This document shows, in pieces, positions 1 to 9,751 of a DNA stretch of 64,000 bases. Position 1 is the first letter of the stretch. Every line of letters begins with the position of its first letter. The notes under the pieces are model-generated. The model had not been told where the DNA came from. It saw only the letters and a list, made by a program, of their open reading frames with translations, and did not search any database. Origin of the DNA: Phenylobacterium sp. (GTDB taxonomy: Bacteria; Pseudomonadota; Alphaproteobacteria; Caulobacterales; Caulobacteraceae); contig NZ_JAKRSA010000009.1 of the NCBI RefSeq assembly GCF_022402485.1, forward strand, positions 185,753 to 249,752. Direction: 5' to 3'. A program made the position numbers and the translations under genes.

Positions 1-587
1 CGGCCGTACCACTCACCTCACCCATCTCAGGGCGTATCCTGGCCTCCGCACTCGTGCGCGGCGCGCCGGTCGCGGCCGGTGACGAGCTGATGCGGATCGG
101 TGATCCGACACGCCTGTGGCTTGTGGCCCAGGTTCCTGAGGCCCAGGCCGTCGGCCTTGGCCCTGCCTTCGGGCTGGACGTCATCGTCAACGGCGAACGC
201 CTGGATCTCGGCGACCTGCGGCGGGTGAGCGACGCCAGCATGATTGACCCCAGGACGCGCACCGCCGAGGTGGTCTTCGCCTATGACGGCGATCAGCTTC
301 GCCCCGGCCAGCGGGTCCAAGGACGTCTGGCCAGGGGCCAGGGGGCCTCCGCCCTCAGCGTGCCTGCGGAAGCCATCATCAACGAGGGTGGCCAGGACGT
401 CGTTTATGTCCAGGTCTCCGGCGAGGCTTTTGAACGCCGCATGGTGACCCGCGGCCGGGCCAGCGGGGATCGCATCGCCGTCACAGGTGATCTCCGCCCC
501 GGCGAACGGGTGGTCACCCAGGGCGCCGCCACCGTCCGCGCCGCCGCCGCCACGCCCGACGCCTTTGGCCATGGCCATGCACACTAA
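1..587 (+). CDS. RND efflux periplasmic adaptor (HlyD/CusB family), 5'-truncated by window edge
   Basis: The reading frame is open from base 3 and has no start in the window, so this is the C-terminal part (about 194 residues) of a membrane fusion protein. It opens with a lipoyl-like half-motif (PLTSPISGRI) followed by the beta-barrel and membrane-proximal domains usual for adaptors that join an inner-membrane RND pump to an outer-membrane channel. The tail ends HGHAH, a short His-rich terminus that could bind metal. The stop lies 12 bases before the RND pump gene, which has an AAGGA ribosome site, so the two are cotranscribed. The channel gene, if present, would lie upstream of the window. 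The family call is firm; the substrate is not visible. Confidence 0.85.
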   Translation, partial: AVPLTSPISGRILASALVRGAPVAAGDELMRIGDPTRLWLVAQVPEAQAVGLGPAFGLDVIVNGERLDLGDLRRVSDASMIDPRTRTAEVVFAYDGDQLRPGQRVQGRLARGQGASALSVPAEAIINEGGQDVVYVQVSGEAFERRMVTRGRASGDRIAVTGDLRPGERVVTQGAATVRAAAATPDAFGHGHAH

Positions 588-599
588 GGACTCCCCTCG

Positions 600-3500
600 A
601 TGATCGAGCGCCTTGTCGCCTGGGCCCTGGCCAACCGGCTGACGATCTACGCCCTCTCCATGCTGCTGACGATCGGCGGCATTGGGGTGGCCAGCCGCAT
701 GCCCGTCGATGTTCTGCCGGATCTGACCGCACCCTCGGTGCAGGTGGTGGTGGACGCCGGCGGCTACACCCCCACTGAGGTGGAGCAGTTGGTCACCATT
801 CCCCTGGAGACCACCTTGAACGGCGCGCCAGGCTTGAGGCGCATTCGCTCAAACTCCACCACGGGTCTGGCCGTGGTCACCCTGGAGTTCGGCTGGACGA
901 CAGATGCCGCCGAGGCCAGGCGCGTGGTCTCCGAGCGCCTGGGGGCTGCAGCGGGGGCGCTGCCCGACGACCTGCCGCCGCCGGTGATGGCGCCAGCCTC
1001 CTCGGTGATGGGCGAGATCATGTTCGTCGCCCTGCGCTCAGACACCCATTCGCCAATGGAGCTGAAGAGCGTCGCGGACTGGACGGTCCGCCGCCGCCTG
1101 CTGGCCGTTCCGGGCGTCGCCGAGGTGATGACCATCGGCGGCGACGAGCGGCAGGTCCAATTGCTGGTCGATCCCGGGCGGATGAGCGCCCGCGGCGTGG
1201 GCATGAACGATGTCATCTCCGCGATGGAGCAGGCCAGCGCCACCCGCTCGGCTGGCGTCGTGGTGGAGAATGGCCAGGAACTGCTGGTGGAGGGGGTCGG
1301 GCGCGCCGAGACGCCTGAGGCCTTCGGAGAGGTCATTGTCGGGGAGCAGGGCGGCGTTCCCGTCCTTGCCCGCGACATCGGCGATCTCAGGGTCGGTGAA
1401 GGCCTCAAACGCGGCACAGGGTCGTTCAACGCCCAGCCGGCGGTGATCTTCGCCATTCAAAAGCAGCCCAACGCCAACACCCTGGATCTGACCGAGCAGC
1501 TCGACCTGGTGTTCGCCGACGTTCAGCGCACCCTGCCCGCCGGCATGACTCTGGAGACGCAGGTCTTCCGTCAGGCCGACTTCATCGATCGGGCCATCGA
1601 CAATGTGGTGCGCGCCCTGATCGAGGGCCTGGTCCTCGTCTCGATCATCGTCCTGATCTTCCTGGCCTCCTGGCGGGCGACCCTGGTCACCCTGGCGGCC
1701 ATCCCCGTCTCCGTGGTCAGCGCGCTGATCGCCGTCAGTCTGGTGGGCGGCACCATCAACACCATGACGCTCGGGGGCATCGCCATCGCCCTGGGGGTCC
1801 TGGTGGACGACGCCATCATCGTGGTCGAGAACATCGTCCGTCGCCTCAGGCTGGCCGAGGCCAGCCCCGAGGCGACGCGGCCCTCCGTCGTCCAGGTGGT
1901 CGCCTCCGCCACCGCTGAGGTGCAGGGCTCCATCGTGTTTGCGACCCTCATCATCCTGCTGGTCTTCCTGCCGCTGTTCGGGCTGACGGGGATCGAGGGG
2001 CGGCTGCTCCAGCCACTGGCCCTGGCCTATGGCGTGGCGCTTCTCGCCAGCCTGGCTGTGGCGCTCACCCTGACGCCTGTGCTTGGCCGGGATGTGCTCA
2101 AGCGCGGTGACCGGGCGCTGGGCCAGGAGCCGCGATGGGTGCTCGGTCTGAAGGCGCGCTATGTCCGGCTGCTGAGCGGCCTGTTGCCAAGATGGCGGGC
2201 CTTGAGCGCCCTGTCCCTCGCCCTGGTTCTGGCTGCGGGCGTGGGCCTCTTCGTTTCCGGCCGCGCCTTCCTGCCGGAGTTCAACGAGGGCAGCCTGACG
2301 GTCAACGTGACCACCTTGCCCGGAACCTCCCTGGAAGCCTCTGACCGGGCCGCGGCCCAGGTGGAGGCGGTCATGCTGGCCCAGCCCGAAATCGCCACCA
2401 CCGCGCGACGGACCGGGCGCGCGCCCGGCGACCCGCACGCCCAGGAAGTCTTCGCCTCAGAGATCGAAGCCGCCCTGCGCCCCGGCGGTCGACCGCGGGA
2501 GGAGCTGCTTGACGCCCTCCGCGCCGAGGTGGGGCAGATCCCCGGCGTCCAGGCCATCTATGGCCAGCCCATTTCCCACCGGATCGACCACCTGTTGTCC
2601 GGGGCGCGGGCCAACATCGCCATCAAGGTGTTCGCCGCGGACAGCCAGACCCTGGCCCGCCTTGCGCGGGACGTACAGTCGCGGGTGGAGGCGGTCCCAG
2701 GTGCCGTGGATGTCCAGACCGACACCCAGAGCCAGGTTCCCTATCTGAGGCTGCGTTTCCGCCGCGCCGATCTGGCCCTGGCCGGGCTCTCGGTCGAGGA
2801 GGCCACAGAGGCGGTGAGCGCCGCCATCGGCGGCGTGGTCGTCGGGACGCTCATCGAACGGCCGGTCCTGACCGACGTGGTGGTCCGCTACGATCCAGCG
2901 CAGTTCGAAGCCGGCGCGGACCTGGAGTCCATGCTGCTCTCCACCCATGACGGTCGGCTGATCAGCCTCGCCGCCGTGGCCGACGTGGTCCGCGACCAGG
3001 GCCCCAACGCCATCTCCCGCGAAAGCGTCGAGCGGGTCCAGCTGGTGCTGGCCAATGTCTCGGGTCGCGATCTCGGCGCCGTGGTCGATGACATTCGGAC
3101 CGCCCTTGATCCCATGGACCTCCCCGAAGGCGCGCGGATCGAGCTTGGCGGCCAGTTCGAAAGCGCCGCATCGGCCACCCGCACCCTGCTCGGCCTCGGC
3201 GCGGTGGTGCTGATCGGCATGTTTCTGCTGCTACGGCAGGCCTTCGCATCGACCCGCGATGCGGCCATCGTCATGCTGAACCTGCCGCTGGCCTTGGTGG
3301 GCGGCGTGGTCGGCCTATGGCTGATGGGGGGCGTCCTGTCGGTGGCGACCATCATCGGCTTCATCACCCTGTTCGGCATCGCCACCCGAAACGGGGTCAT
3401 GCTGATCAGCCATGTGAAACACCTGCGCGAGGTCGAAGACGTCGCAGACCTCGAAACCGCCGTCCGTCGCGCCGCCGAAGAGCGACTCGTGCCGATCCTG

Positions 3501-3752
3501 ATGACCGCCATCTCGGCGGGCCTGGCCCTCGTGCCCCTGGCCCTGGCCATGGGCCGGCCCGGGAGCGAGATCCAGGCGCCTATGGCCATCGTCATTCTCT
3601 GCGGACTGGCGACCTCGACGGCCCTGAACATGTTGGTCCTGCCCGCGGTCTATCTGCGCGCGGCTGGTGGAGGCGGCCGCGTCGTAACCCAATCCAACCA
3701 ACATGGACTTAGTGGCGCGACAGCCGCGCCCAACGAGTTGGGCAAGTCATGA
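600..3752 (+). CDS. Heavy-metal efflux RND pump (CusA/CzcA-like HME family)
   Basis: A 1050-residue inner-membrane proton/substrate antiporter of full RND length, with the N-terminal TM helix, two large periplasmic loops and the TM2-TM6 and TM8-TM12 blocks recognisable. The TM4 signature reads LGVLVDDAIIVVEN, close to residue 400. That differs from the DFG-DGAV type of CzcA (divalent cations) and the [12 protein letters not shown] type of CusA (Cu/Ag), both of which occur elsewhere in this window. It follows the adaptor by 12 bases and overlaps the next gene by 4 bases (ATGA). The downstream NreB-like exporter hints at Ni or Co, but that is inference from context. Confidence 0.88.
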   Translation: MIERLVAWALANRLTIYALSMLLTIGGIGVASRMPVDVLPDLTAPSVQVVVDAGGYTPTEVEQLVTIPLETTLNGAPGLRRIRSNSTTGLAVVTLEFGWTTDAAEARRVVSERLGAAAGALPDDLPPPVMAPASSVMGEIMFVALRSDTHSPMELKSVADWTVRRRLLAVPGVAEVMTIGGDERQVQLLVDPGRMSARGVGMNDVISAMEQASATRSAGVVVENGQELLVEGVGRAETPEAFGEVIVGEQGGVPVLARDIGDLRVGEGLKRGTGSFNAQPAVIFAIQKQPNANTLDLTEQLDLVFADVQRTLPAGMTLETQVFRQADFIDRAIDNVVRALIEGLVLVSIIVLIFLASWRATLVTLAAIPVSVVSALIAVSLVGGTINTMTLGGIAIALGVLVDDAIIVVENIVRRLRLAEASPEATRPSVVQVVASATAEVQGSIVFATLIILLVFLPLFGLTGIEGRLLQPLALAYGVALLASLAVALTLTPVLGRDVLKRGDRALGQEPRWVLGLKARYVRLLSGLLPRWRALSALSLALVLAAGVGLFVSGRAFLPEFNEGSLTVNVTTLPGTSLEASDRAAAQVEAVMLAQPEIATTARRTGRAPGDPHAQEVFASEIEAALRPGGRPREELLDALRAEVGQIPGVQAIYGQPISHRIDHLLSGARANIAIKVFAADSQTLARLARDVQSRVEAVPGAVDVQTDTQSQVPYLRLRFRRADLALAGLSVEEATEAVSAAIGGVVVGTLIERPVLTDVVVRYDPAQFEAGADLESMLLSTHDGRLISLAAVADVVRDQGPNAISRESVERVQLVLANVSGRDLGAVVDDIRTALDPMDLPEGARIELGGQFESAASATRTLLGLGAVVLIGMFLLLRQAFASTRDAAIVMLNLPLALVGGVVGLWLMGGVLSVATIIGFITLFGIATRNGVMLISHVKHLREVEDVADLETAVRRAAEERLVPILMTAISAGLALVPLALAMGRPGSEIQAPMAIVILCGLATSTALNMLVLPAVYLRAAGGGGRVVTQSNQHGLSGATAAPNELGKS

Positions 3753-4855
3753 CGGCGCCCGTTCCGACGACCGGTGAAGTACAGACAATGCCCGCCCTGA
3801 CCGCGGCCCGGTTTTTCCTGGCGATGGGCGTTGTCCTCTTTCACCTTCAGCTCATGTGGTCATGGCCAACCCTGGAACACACAAGCCTTATTGAGCGAGC
3901 CCGACTTGGCGTTGACGCCTTCTTCATATTGTCAGGGTTCGTCCTCGCTCACGTATATGATCGACAGTTCGATACTCGATCCTTCAGCTACCAACGCTTC
4001 ATTGTGGCGCGTCTTGCACGCATCTACCCCGCGCATCTCGCGGTTCTGGCCGTGATGGGTCTTGTCGCTATTGCAGCATGGATATTGGGCGAGCGGCTCG
4101 ATCCCGAACGCTACAGCGCGTTAGGTTTCCTCGAAACGGCGCTGATGGTGCACGCTTGGCGCCCCCACAGCGCCGCAGTGGAATGGAACGGCCCGTCCTG
4201 GTCTTTGTCGGCTGAGTGGGCAGCATATCTCGCGTTTCCAGTCATAATGCTTGTCCTTCGGCGCCGGCCCGCCCTTCTGCTGTTCTTTGCGGCCCTGTCT
4301 TACCTTGTGATCGATGCCGGCTACAGGAGATGGTTTCACCAGCCGCTGCTGCATGCCGAATTTAACCTTGGCGTTCTGCGAATTATTCCGAGTTTCCTGG
4401 CAGGGATCGCGCTTAGGCGACTGACCGTTGATTTCGACTGGCCACCGACGCGGGCCCGACTTGCAACCTTCGGCATGACAGTCCTTCTGCTCTGGTGCAT
4501 GCACACTGGCGCGGCGGAGCCCGTCGTGGTGGCCACTGCGGGCGCGTGGATCGTCTCACTCGCGGCGTCGCCGGGCACGATAGGTATAGTGGGAGGTCGC
4601 TCTGCCGTTTTTCTCGGAGAGGCGTCCTATGCCATCTATCTGGTGCATCTCCCCGCCATCGTTGTGTGGAAAAATGCACGCGCGATCCTTGCCGGTGGCG
4701 ATAGTAGCTACGTGCTTCCCGGCTGGGAGGTCTTCATGCTGGTATCCCTGATCCTGATCGCAGGTGTCGCTCTTCACGTTGTCATCGAGCGTCCCGCCCG
4801 CCGGTGGATCAGAAACACTTGGACAACACCTCGTCGCCTCGCAGAGCACGGCTGA
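3749..4855 (+). CDS. Membrane acyltransferase, acyltransferase_3 family (OafA/YrhL type)
   Basis: A 368-residue polytopic protein beginning with the family motif region PALTAARFFLAMGVVLFH and containing RLGVDAFFILSGFVL and RIYPAHL, all typical of acyltransferase_3 enzymes that O-acylate surface or periplasmic carbohydrates. It overlaps the end of the RND gene by 4 bases, so it appears translationally coupled to metal efflux genes. Its base composition is less GC-rich than the genes on either side, suggesting separate acquisition. A clear paralogue lies at 21712-22866 beside copper genes. The acyl acceptor cannot be told from sequence. A start at 3789 (MPALTAARF) is possible. Confidence 0.85.
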   Translation: MTAPVPTTGEVQTMPALTAARFFLAMGVVLFHLQLMWSWPTLEHTSLIERARLGVDAFFILSGFVLAHVYDRQFDTRSFSYQRFIVARLARIYPAHLAVLAVMGLVAIAAWILGERLDPERYSALGFLETALMVHAWRPHSAAVEWNGPSWSLSAEWAAYLAFPVIMLVLRRRPALLLFFAALSYLVIDAGYRRWFHQPLLHAEFNLGVLRIIPSFLAGIALRRLTVDFDWPPTRARLATFGMTVLLLWCMHTGAAEPVVVATAGAWIVSLAASPGTIGIVGGRSAVFLGEASYAIYLVHLPAIVVWKNARAILAGGDSSYVLPGWEVFMLVSLILIAGVALHVVIERPARRWIRNTWTTPRRLAEHG

Positions 4856-4880
4856 GCCCACAGGATAATCGTTTTACGCT

Positions 4881-6218
4881 ATGCTTGAGGTACTGACTAA
4901 CAGCACCTACCGCCATCTCTTCGCCGCCCAGGTGATCGCCCTGCTGGGCACGGGGCTGGCGACCGTGGCGCTGGGGCTCCTGGCCTACGATCTGGCCGGC
5001 GCCAATGCGGGCGCGGTGCTGGGCGGCGCCCTGGCCATCAAGATGATCGCCTATATCGGCGTCGGCCCGGTGGTGAACGCCTTCATCGACCAGATCCCCC
5101 GCCGGACCCTGCTGGTGGCTATGGATGTGGTCAGAGCGGTCGTGGCGCTCAGCCTGCCGTTCGTCGATCAGGTCTGGCAGGTCTATGTGCTGATCTTCCT
5201 GCTGCAGTCGGCCTCGGCGGCCTTCACCCCGACCTTCCAGGCGGCGATCCCCGATGTTCTACCTGATGAGCAGAAGTACACCCGCGCGCTGTCCCTCTCG
5301 CGTCTGGCCTATGACCTGGAGAGCCTGGTCAGCCCGATGCTGGCCGCCGCCCTGCTGTCCCTGATCTCGTTTCACTGGCTGTTCGCCGGGACGGTGGTGG
5401 GCTTCCTGGCCTCAGCGGCCCTGGTGTTGTCGGTGACCATCCCCCAACCGCCGCGGAAGCCACGGACAGGCGGGGTCTATGTCCGGACGACGCTCGGCTC
5501 CCGGATATACCTCAAGACCCCCCGTCTGCGGGGCCTGCTGGCCTTCAACCTGACCGCCGCAGCGGCCGGCGCCATGGTGATCGTCAATACCGTCGTGCTG
5601 GTCCGCACCGGCCTTGGCCGCTCCAACGACGACGTCGCCCTGGCCCTGGCGGCGTTTGGCGGCGGATCGATGGTCGCAGCCTTCGCCCTGCCGCGTCTGC
5701 TCGACCGGCTGTCGGACCGCCCGGTGATGCTGGGGGGCTCAGCCCTCCTGGTGGGCGGGCTCGGCATTGCAGCCCTGCTGATGATTGGCGGCGCAGGGCT
5801 GTCGTGGCCAGTTCTCCTGGGCCTCTGGGCGATGCTGGGGCTTGGCTATTCCGCGGTCCTGACGCCGGGCGGACGCCTGTTGCGGCGCTCGGCTGCCCCA
5901 GAGGATCGCAGCGCCGTCTTCGCCGCCCAGTTCGCCCTCTCCCACGCCGGCTGGCTCATCACCTATTCGGTGGCAGGCGCCGTTGGCGCCGCGCTTGGCA
6001 TGGGCTGGACCTTCGCCATCCTGGGTGTGATCGCCGCAGGCGGGGTGGCGATCGCGATCGCCCTGTGGCCCGCGGAGGATCCGGAGACGCTCCCCCACTC
6101 TCATCCCGACCTGCCGCCCAGCCACGCGCACCTGACGAGGCACGGCGGAGCAACCAGTCACCAGCACGCCTATTTGATCGATGATTTACATCAGAGGTGG
6201 CCCGATAAAATCCGTTGA
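4881..6218 (+). CDS. MFS exporter with His-rich C-terminus, NreB-like (nickel/cobalt resistance)
   Basis: A 445-residue major facilitator with about 12 hydrophobic helices and the MFS loop 2-3 region (DQIPRRTLLVAMD). The opening residues (MLEVLTNSTYRHLFAAQVIALLGTG, given here only as a landmark at residues 1-25) resemble NreB/NcrB-type nickel exporters, which also carry a His-rich cytoplasmic tail. Here the last 45 residues hold at least eight histidines (HSHPD, SHAHL, SHQHAY). It lies 25 bases after the acyltransferase gene and would follow from the same transcript. Nickel or cobalt export is inferred from family resemblance and the tail; MFS membership is firm. Confidence 0.78.
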   Translation: MLEVLTNSTYRHLFAAQVIALLGTGLATVALGLLAYDLAGANAGAVLGGALAIKMIAYIGVGPVVNAFIDQIPRRTLLVAMDVVRAVVALSLPFVDQVWQVYVLIFLLQSASAAFTPTFQAAIPDVLPDEQKYTRALSLSRLAYDLESLVSPMLAAALLSLISFHWLFAGTVVGFLASAALVLSVTIPQPPRKPRTGGVYVRTTLGSRIYLKTPRLRGLLAFNLTAAAAGAMVIVNTVVLVRTGLGRSNDDVALALAAFGGGSMVAAFALPRLLDRLSDRPVMLGGSALLVGGLGIAALLMIGGAGLSWPVLLGLWAMLGLGYSAVLTPGGRLLRRSAAPEDRSAVFAAQFALSHAGWLITYSVAGAVGAALGMGWTFAILGVIAAGGVAIAIALWPAEDPETLPHSHPDLPPSHAHLTRHGGATSHQHAYLIDDLHQRWPDKIR

Positions 6219-6282
6219 GACGCGCAGATCTAATTGAGCCGAATTTCCTTGTAACCGCGCCCTTCGGCTTCTCCTCAGCGAA

Positions 6283-9099
6283 CTAACGAACGAGCGCCTC
6301 GGCCACCTGGACGAAGAGGCTGCTGCCGTCCAACGGCTTGCGAACGACTCCATCGAAGCCGCGCACCGCCTGCTCGCCGACAACCTGCAGATCATAGTCG
6401 GCGGTGAACGCCAGGATCGTGACCTGGCGGTTGGGGCCCTCGTTCTGTCGGATCCGAAGTGTGGCGTCCGGCCCGTCGCACCGGGGCATGCGCATGTCCA
6501 TGAGTATGAGATCAAACGGTTCAGCTGCAGCCAGCTCTACGGCCTGCAGGCCATCCTCGGCTTCGGTGATCACGACCCCGAAGGGACTCAGCAACGCCTT
6601 GACGAGCTCGCGGTTCACGCGGTTGTCGTCAACCACGAGCAGACGGCTGCCCCGAAGCGCATAGTCGGCGAGTGGCGTATCCTCGACGAGATCGGGCGCC
6701 TCACATGCTGGAGCAAAGACTGTGAACCAGAATGTGGACCCCTCGCCTGGGGTGCTCCGGACACCGACCTCGCCGCCCATCGCGACCGCCAAGCCCCGCG
6801 AGATCGCCAGCCCTAGACCTGTTCCTTCGTGCTTGCGGGTCGAAGTGCCGTCGACCTGCGAAAATCGTTGAAAGAGCTTAGCCTGCTCTGCAGCATCCAT
6901 TCCAGGTCCACTGTCCTGGATCTCGACCCTGAGTAACCCGGTCGCCGGCTCTCGAAAGGCGGATACCCTGACTGAACCAGTCTCGGTGAACTTCACTGCG
7001 TTGCCGATGAAGTTCAGAAGGATTTGACGCAGCCGGTCAGGGTCCAGGTCCACCCAAGCGATCTCGTCATCGCAGGCAAGATCAAGGGCGATCCCCTTCG
7101 CTTCGGCCTGGGGGCTGAACAATGAAAGGGCTTCGTATAGGCATTCATCAAGAGCCGTCGGCCGGCGCCGGATCGACATCTCGCCGGCTTCAAGCTTTGA
7201 GAAGTCGAGCACATCGTTGACGATGGCCATCAGCGCCTGTCCAGCGGCGGAGATCCGGCCGACACTGTGACGCGCGTCCGGTTTGAGGTCGTTGTCGGCG
7301 GCCAAGAGGGATGTGAAGCCCAGGATCGCCGTCAAAGGTGTGCGAATTTCGTGGCTCATATTGGCCATGAAGTCAGCCTTGATCCGAGCAGCGGCGGCGG
7401 CCTCGTCACGAGCTGCGCGCAGATCATCTTCCAGGCGGCGTTGATCTGAGACGTCGCGGACAACGTCCTGAAAACCTGAAAGGGTCCCGTCACTGTCGAA
7501 CACCGCCTTGGGGTGGCCGGCCAGCCAGACCATCTGGCCATCCTTGCGGTAGGCCCGATACTCAAACTCAAAGCTCTCAGCAGATTGATCGCTGGCCAGG
7601 TGATTGGAGTAGGCGGCCAGTGCGGCCTTGTAGTCATCAGGATGCATCACAGCATTGGTCGATTTCCCAATGAGCTCTTCCGGCTCATACCCCAACAGAT
7701 TCCAGACTGCTGGGGACAGGTAAGTGAACCGAGCATGCTGGTCGAAGCAGGCGATCAGATCAGAAGCATTGTCAGCCAGTAGCCTGTAGCGCGCCTCGCT
7801 CTCGGTGAGGGCCTCTTGAACTTGTTGCTGCTCGGTGATGTCGCGCATGACCATGACCACCTCTGCAACAGCCCCTTCGGCGCTACGGATAACGGTGGAA
7901 CTGCTCTCAAATCGCGCCCACGCGCCTTCGGCTGTTCGGAAACGGAAATTTATGCGTCCGTCATTGGCCTCCACCTCGCCCCTGAGCCGGGCGGCTTCAG
8001 AGGCGCGAAGGGCGCCCAAATCCTCGGGATGGACGAAGTCAAGGGCGGCCTTTCCTTGAAGGGTCTCCGGATCATAGCCATAGCGAGAGACGTTCGGTGA
8101 CGCCCAGGTAACGCCGCGCGTGGGCTCCACGCGGAGGATCAAATCTGCCGCATTCTCCGTCAGAAATTGAAGTCGCGCTTCGTTTCTCCGCAGCGCCTCA
8201 TCGGTCGTGACGACATCCGTCACATCCATGAAAAGGCCATCAAGGCCGATGATCTCACCGGAGTCATCGAACCGTGGCTCGCCGTGCGCCTTCACATGTC
8301 GCACCTCACCGTCAGTCCTGATCAGTCGCGCCTGAAAGACGTAGCTCTCGCCAGCCTCGATTGCGTGCTGAACTACGGCCTCCACCCTTGCACGATCGTC
8401 CTGATGGTAGCACCCGAGCGCCTGTTCATAGGGTGGCGACCCCGCCGCGGGATCGAGGCCATGGATGGCATAGACTGCAGGTGACCAGGTCGTATTGTTG
8501 GTCTGCAGATCCAAAGACCAATGCCCGACTCCGGCTAGCGTCTCGACCTGAGCCAGCATACGCTCGCGCTCGGCCCGTTCGGCGTCGATCCGGAGAAAGC
8601 TGGAGATGTCGTGCCGCATCGAAATGGCCGCCATGACAGCCTCGGCCATGGTGGCCAATTGCTGTTGGCGCTCCTCGTCGAAGGACGTGCGCGGCTCATA
8701 GCCAATTATGCAGAGCGTCCCCAAGCGCGCACCGCTGGCATGCCTGAGGGGAGCCCCCGCGTAAAAGCGGATGCCAAGAGCGCCGGCAACCAATGGATTG
8801 TTGCAGAATCGAGGATCGGCTGTCGCGTCCAGCACCACCATCACCCCTTCCTGGCGGATGGCGTAGTCGCAGAAGGCCACATCACGACCGGTTTCCGTCG
8901 CATCAAGCCCGACGCGCGACTTGAACCACTGGCGGTCGGCGTCCACCAGCGAAACAACGGCCGTCGGCACCCCGAATGTCATCGCAGCCAGCCGGGTGAT
9001 GTGATCGAAGATCGCCTCAGGGGGCGTATCCAGAACGCCCATCGCCCGGAGCACCGCTAGGCGCTGTGATTCTACTTCGCGCACGTTCCGGTCATCCAA
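6283..9099 (-). CDS. Hybrid sensor histidine kinase (GAF, three PAS, HisKA, HATPase, receiver)
   Basis: A 938-residue protein without obvious membrane helices, so likely cytoplasmic. In order: a GAF domain (about 20-165), three PAS/PAC repeats (about 190-560), a HisKA box with MSHEIRTPLTAILGF (near 585), a HATPase domain with NAVKFTETG and GTGLGLAISRGL, and a C-terminal receiver with the acidic pair VVDDN and the phospho-acceptor region LILMDMRMP. The listed start is TTG at 9099 and is uncertain; GTG at 9084 is an alternative. No separate response regulator is adjacent, so output must go through a phosphotransfer protein elsewhere. It stands convergent to the MFS gene and divergent from the Cus-type operon; a role in metal sensing is unproven. 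Confidence 0.88.
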   Translation of the reverse strand: MDDRNVREVESQRLAVLRAMGVLDTPPEAIFDHITRLAAMTFGVPTAVVSLVDADRQWFKSRVGLDATETGRDVAFCDYAIRQEGVMVVLDATADPRFCNNPLVAGALGIRFYAGAPLRHASGARLGTLCIIGYEPRTSFDEERQQQLATMAEAVMAAISMRHDISSFLRIDAERAERERMLAQVETLAGVGHWSLDLQTNNTTWSPAVYAIHGLDPAAGSPPYEQALGCYHQDDRARVEAVVQHAIEAGESYVFQARLIRTDGEVRHVKAHGEPRFDDSGEIIGLDGLFMDVTDVVTTDEALRRNEARLQFLTENAADLILRVEPTRGVTWASPNVSRYGYDPETLQGKAALDFVHPEDLGALRASEAARLRGEVEANDGRINFRFRTAEGAWARFESSSTVIRSAEGAVAEVVMVMRDITEQQQVQEALTESEARYRLLADNASDLIACFDQHARFTYLSPAVWNLLGYEPEELIGKSTNAVMHPDDYKAALAAYSNHLASDQSAESFEFEYRAYRKDGQMVWLAGHPKAVFDSDGTLSGFQDVVRDVSDQRRLEDDLRAARDEAAAAARIKADFMANMSHEIRTPLTAILGFTSLLAADNDLKPDARHSVGRISAAGQALMAIVNDVLDFSKLEAGEMSIRRRPTALDECLYEALSLFSPQAEAKGIALDLACDDEIAWVDLDPDRLRQILLNFIGNAVKFTETGSVRVSAFREPATGLLRVEIQDSGPGMDAAEQAKLFQRFSQVDGTSTRKHEGTGLGLAISRGLAVAMGGEVGVRSTPGEGSTFWFTVFAPACEAPDLVEDTPLADYALRGSRLLVVDDNRVNRELVKALLSPFGVVITEAEDGLQAVELAAAEPFDLILMDMRMPRCDGPDATLRIRQNEGPNRQVTILAFTADYDLQVVGEQAVRGFDGVVRKPLDGSSLFVQVAEALVR

Positions 9100-9379
9100 T
9101 GAGGCAGCGATTTCGGCAGCGGAGCACTATCGACCTTGCTGGGCCGTTAACCGCCCCCCTACCAACCTGAGCGAAGGACATTGCGTCGCTGGCCCGCGGC
9201 CGCGCCGGCCAGGGCGTCCTCGCCTTCTTGCGGTGATCACAACATCTCGTAGGGGCGACAGCATCCATGCCCATGCCGCCGTCGCGTCCTGATCATCCAC
9301 GAGATGGCGGCATGGCGGCGGCGACACAGAGGTGAAATTCGATGACTTCTCCCAGCCCTAGGCTCATACTCGGCCCATC

Positions 9380-9751
9380 ATGCGGCCCCTGTTGGTTACA
9401 TTGGCCCTCATAGGCCTGATGCTCAGTCCGGCTGCAGCCTCGGCTGCGGCGATGCGCTGCGTGCACGAGCATGGCGACATAGCCATGGTGATGGACGCTG
9501 GCGCAGCGGTTGCGGAAGTGGCCGACGCTGCTCATGCGTGCTGCGATGAGAACCTGCAGTCATCCGAACATGATCGCGGCGCCTGCGCCCAGGACTGCAT
9601 TGCAATGGGCGGAATCAGCGTCGCCCTCTCGAGCGCGCCGGGGCTCGCGATCTTGCGTCTCGACCGCGCCACGCTTGTTCCGCGGACCGATGACAGTATC
9701 CGTCCGTTTGCGCCGCCCGGCTTGAAGCGCCCCCCTAAAGCCATCGCCTGA
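9380..9751 (+). CDS. Small secreted Cys/His protein heading the Cus-type operon
   Basis: A 123-residue protein with a signal peptide (about 1-22, ending ASAAA) and a mature part containing RCVHEHGD, HACCDE, a central SEHDRGACAQDC segment and the tail PPGLKRPPKA. The cysteines and histidines suggest metal binding in the periplasm. No assigned family is recognised. It lies first in the efflux gene run, about 200 bases before the outer-membrane channel gene. The tail closely matches that of the protein at 60285-60629, which occupies the equivalent place ahead of the Czc-type operon, so this looks like a recurring accessory of RND metal pumps. Confidence 0.65.
   Translation: MRPLLVTLALIGLMLSPAAASAAAMRCVHEHGDIAMVMDAGAAVAEVADAAHACCDENLQSSEHDRGACAQDCIAMGGISVALSSAPGLAILRLDRATLVPRTDDSIRPFAPPGLKRPPKAIA

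Noticed and set aside
1038..2438. 466-codon antisense frame inside the first RND gene
   Set aside because: Gln/Asp/His-rich nonsense composition typical of the reverse strand of RND genes, with no ribosome site.
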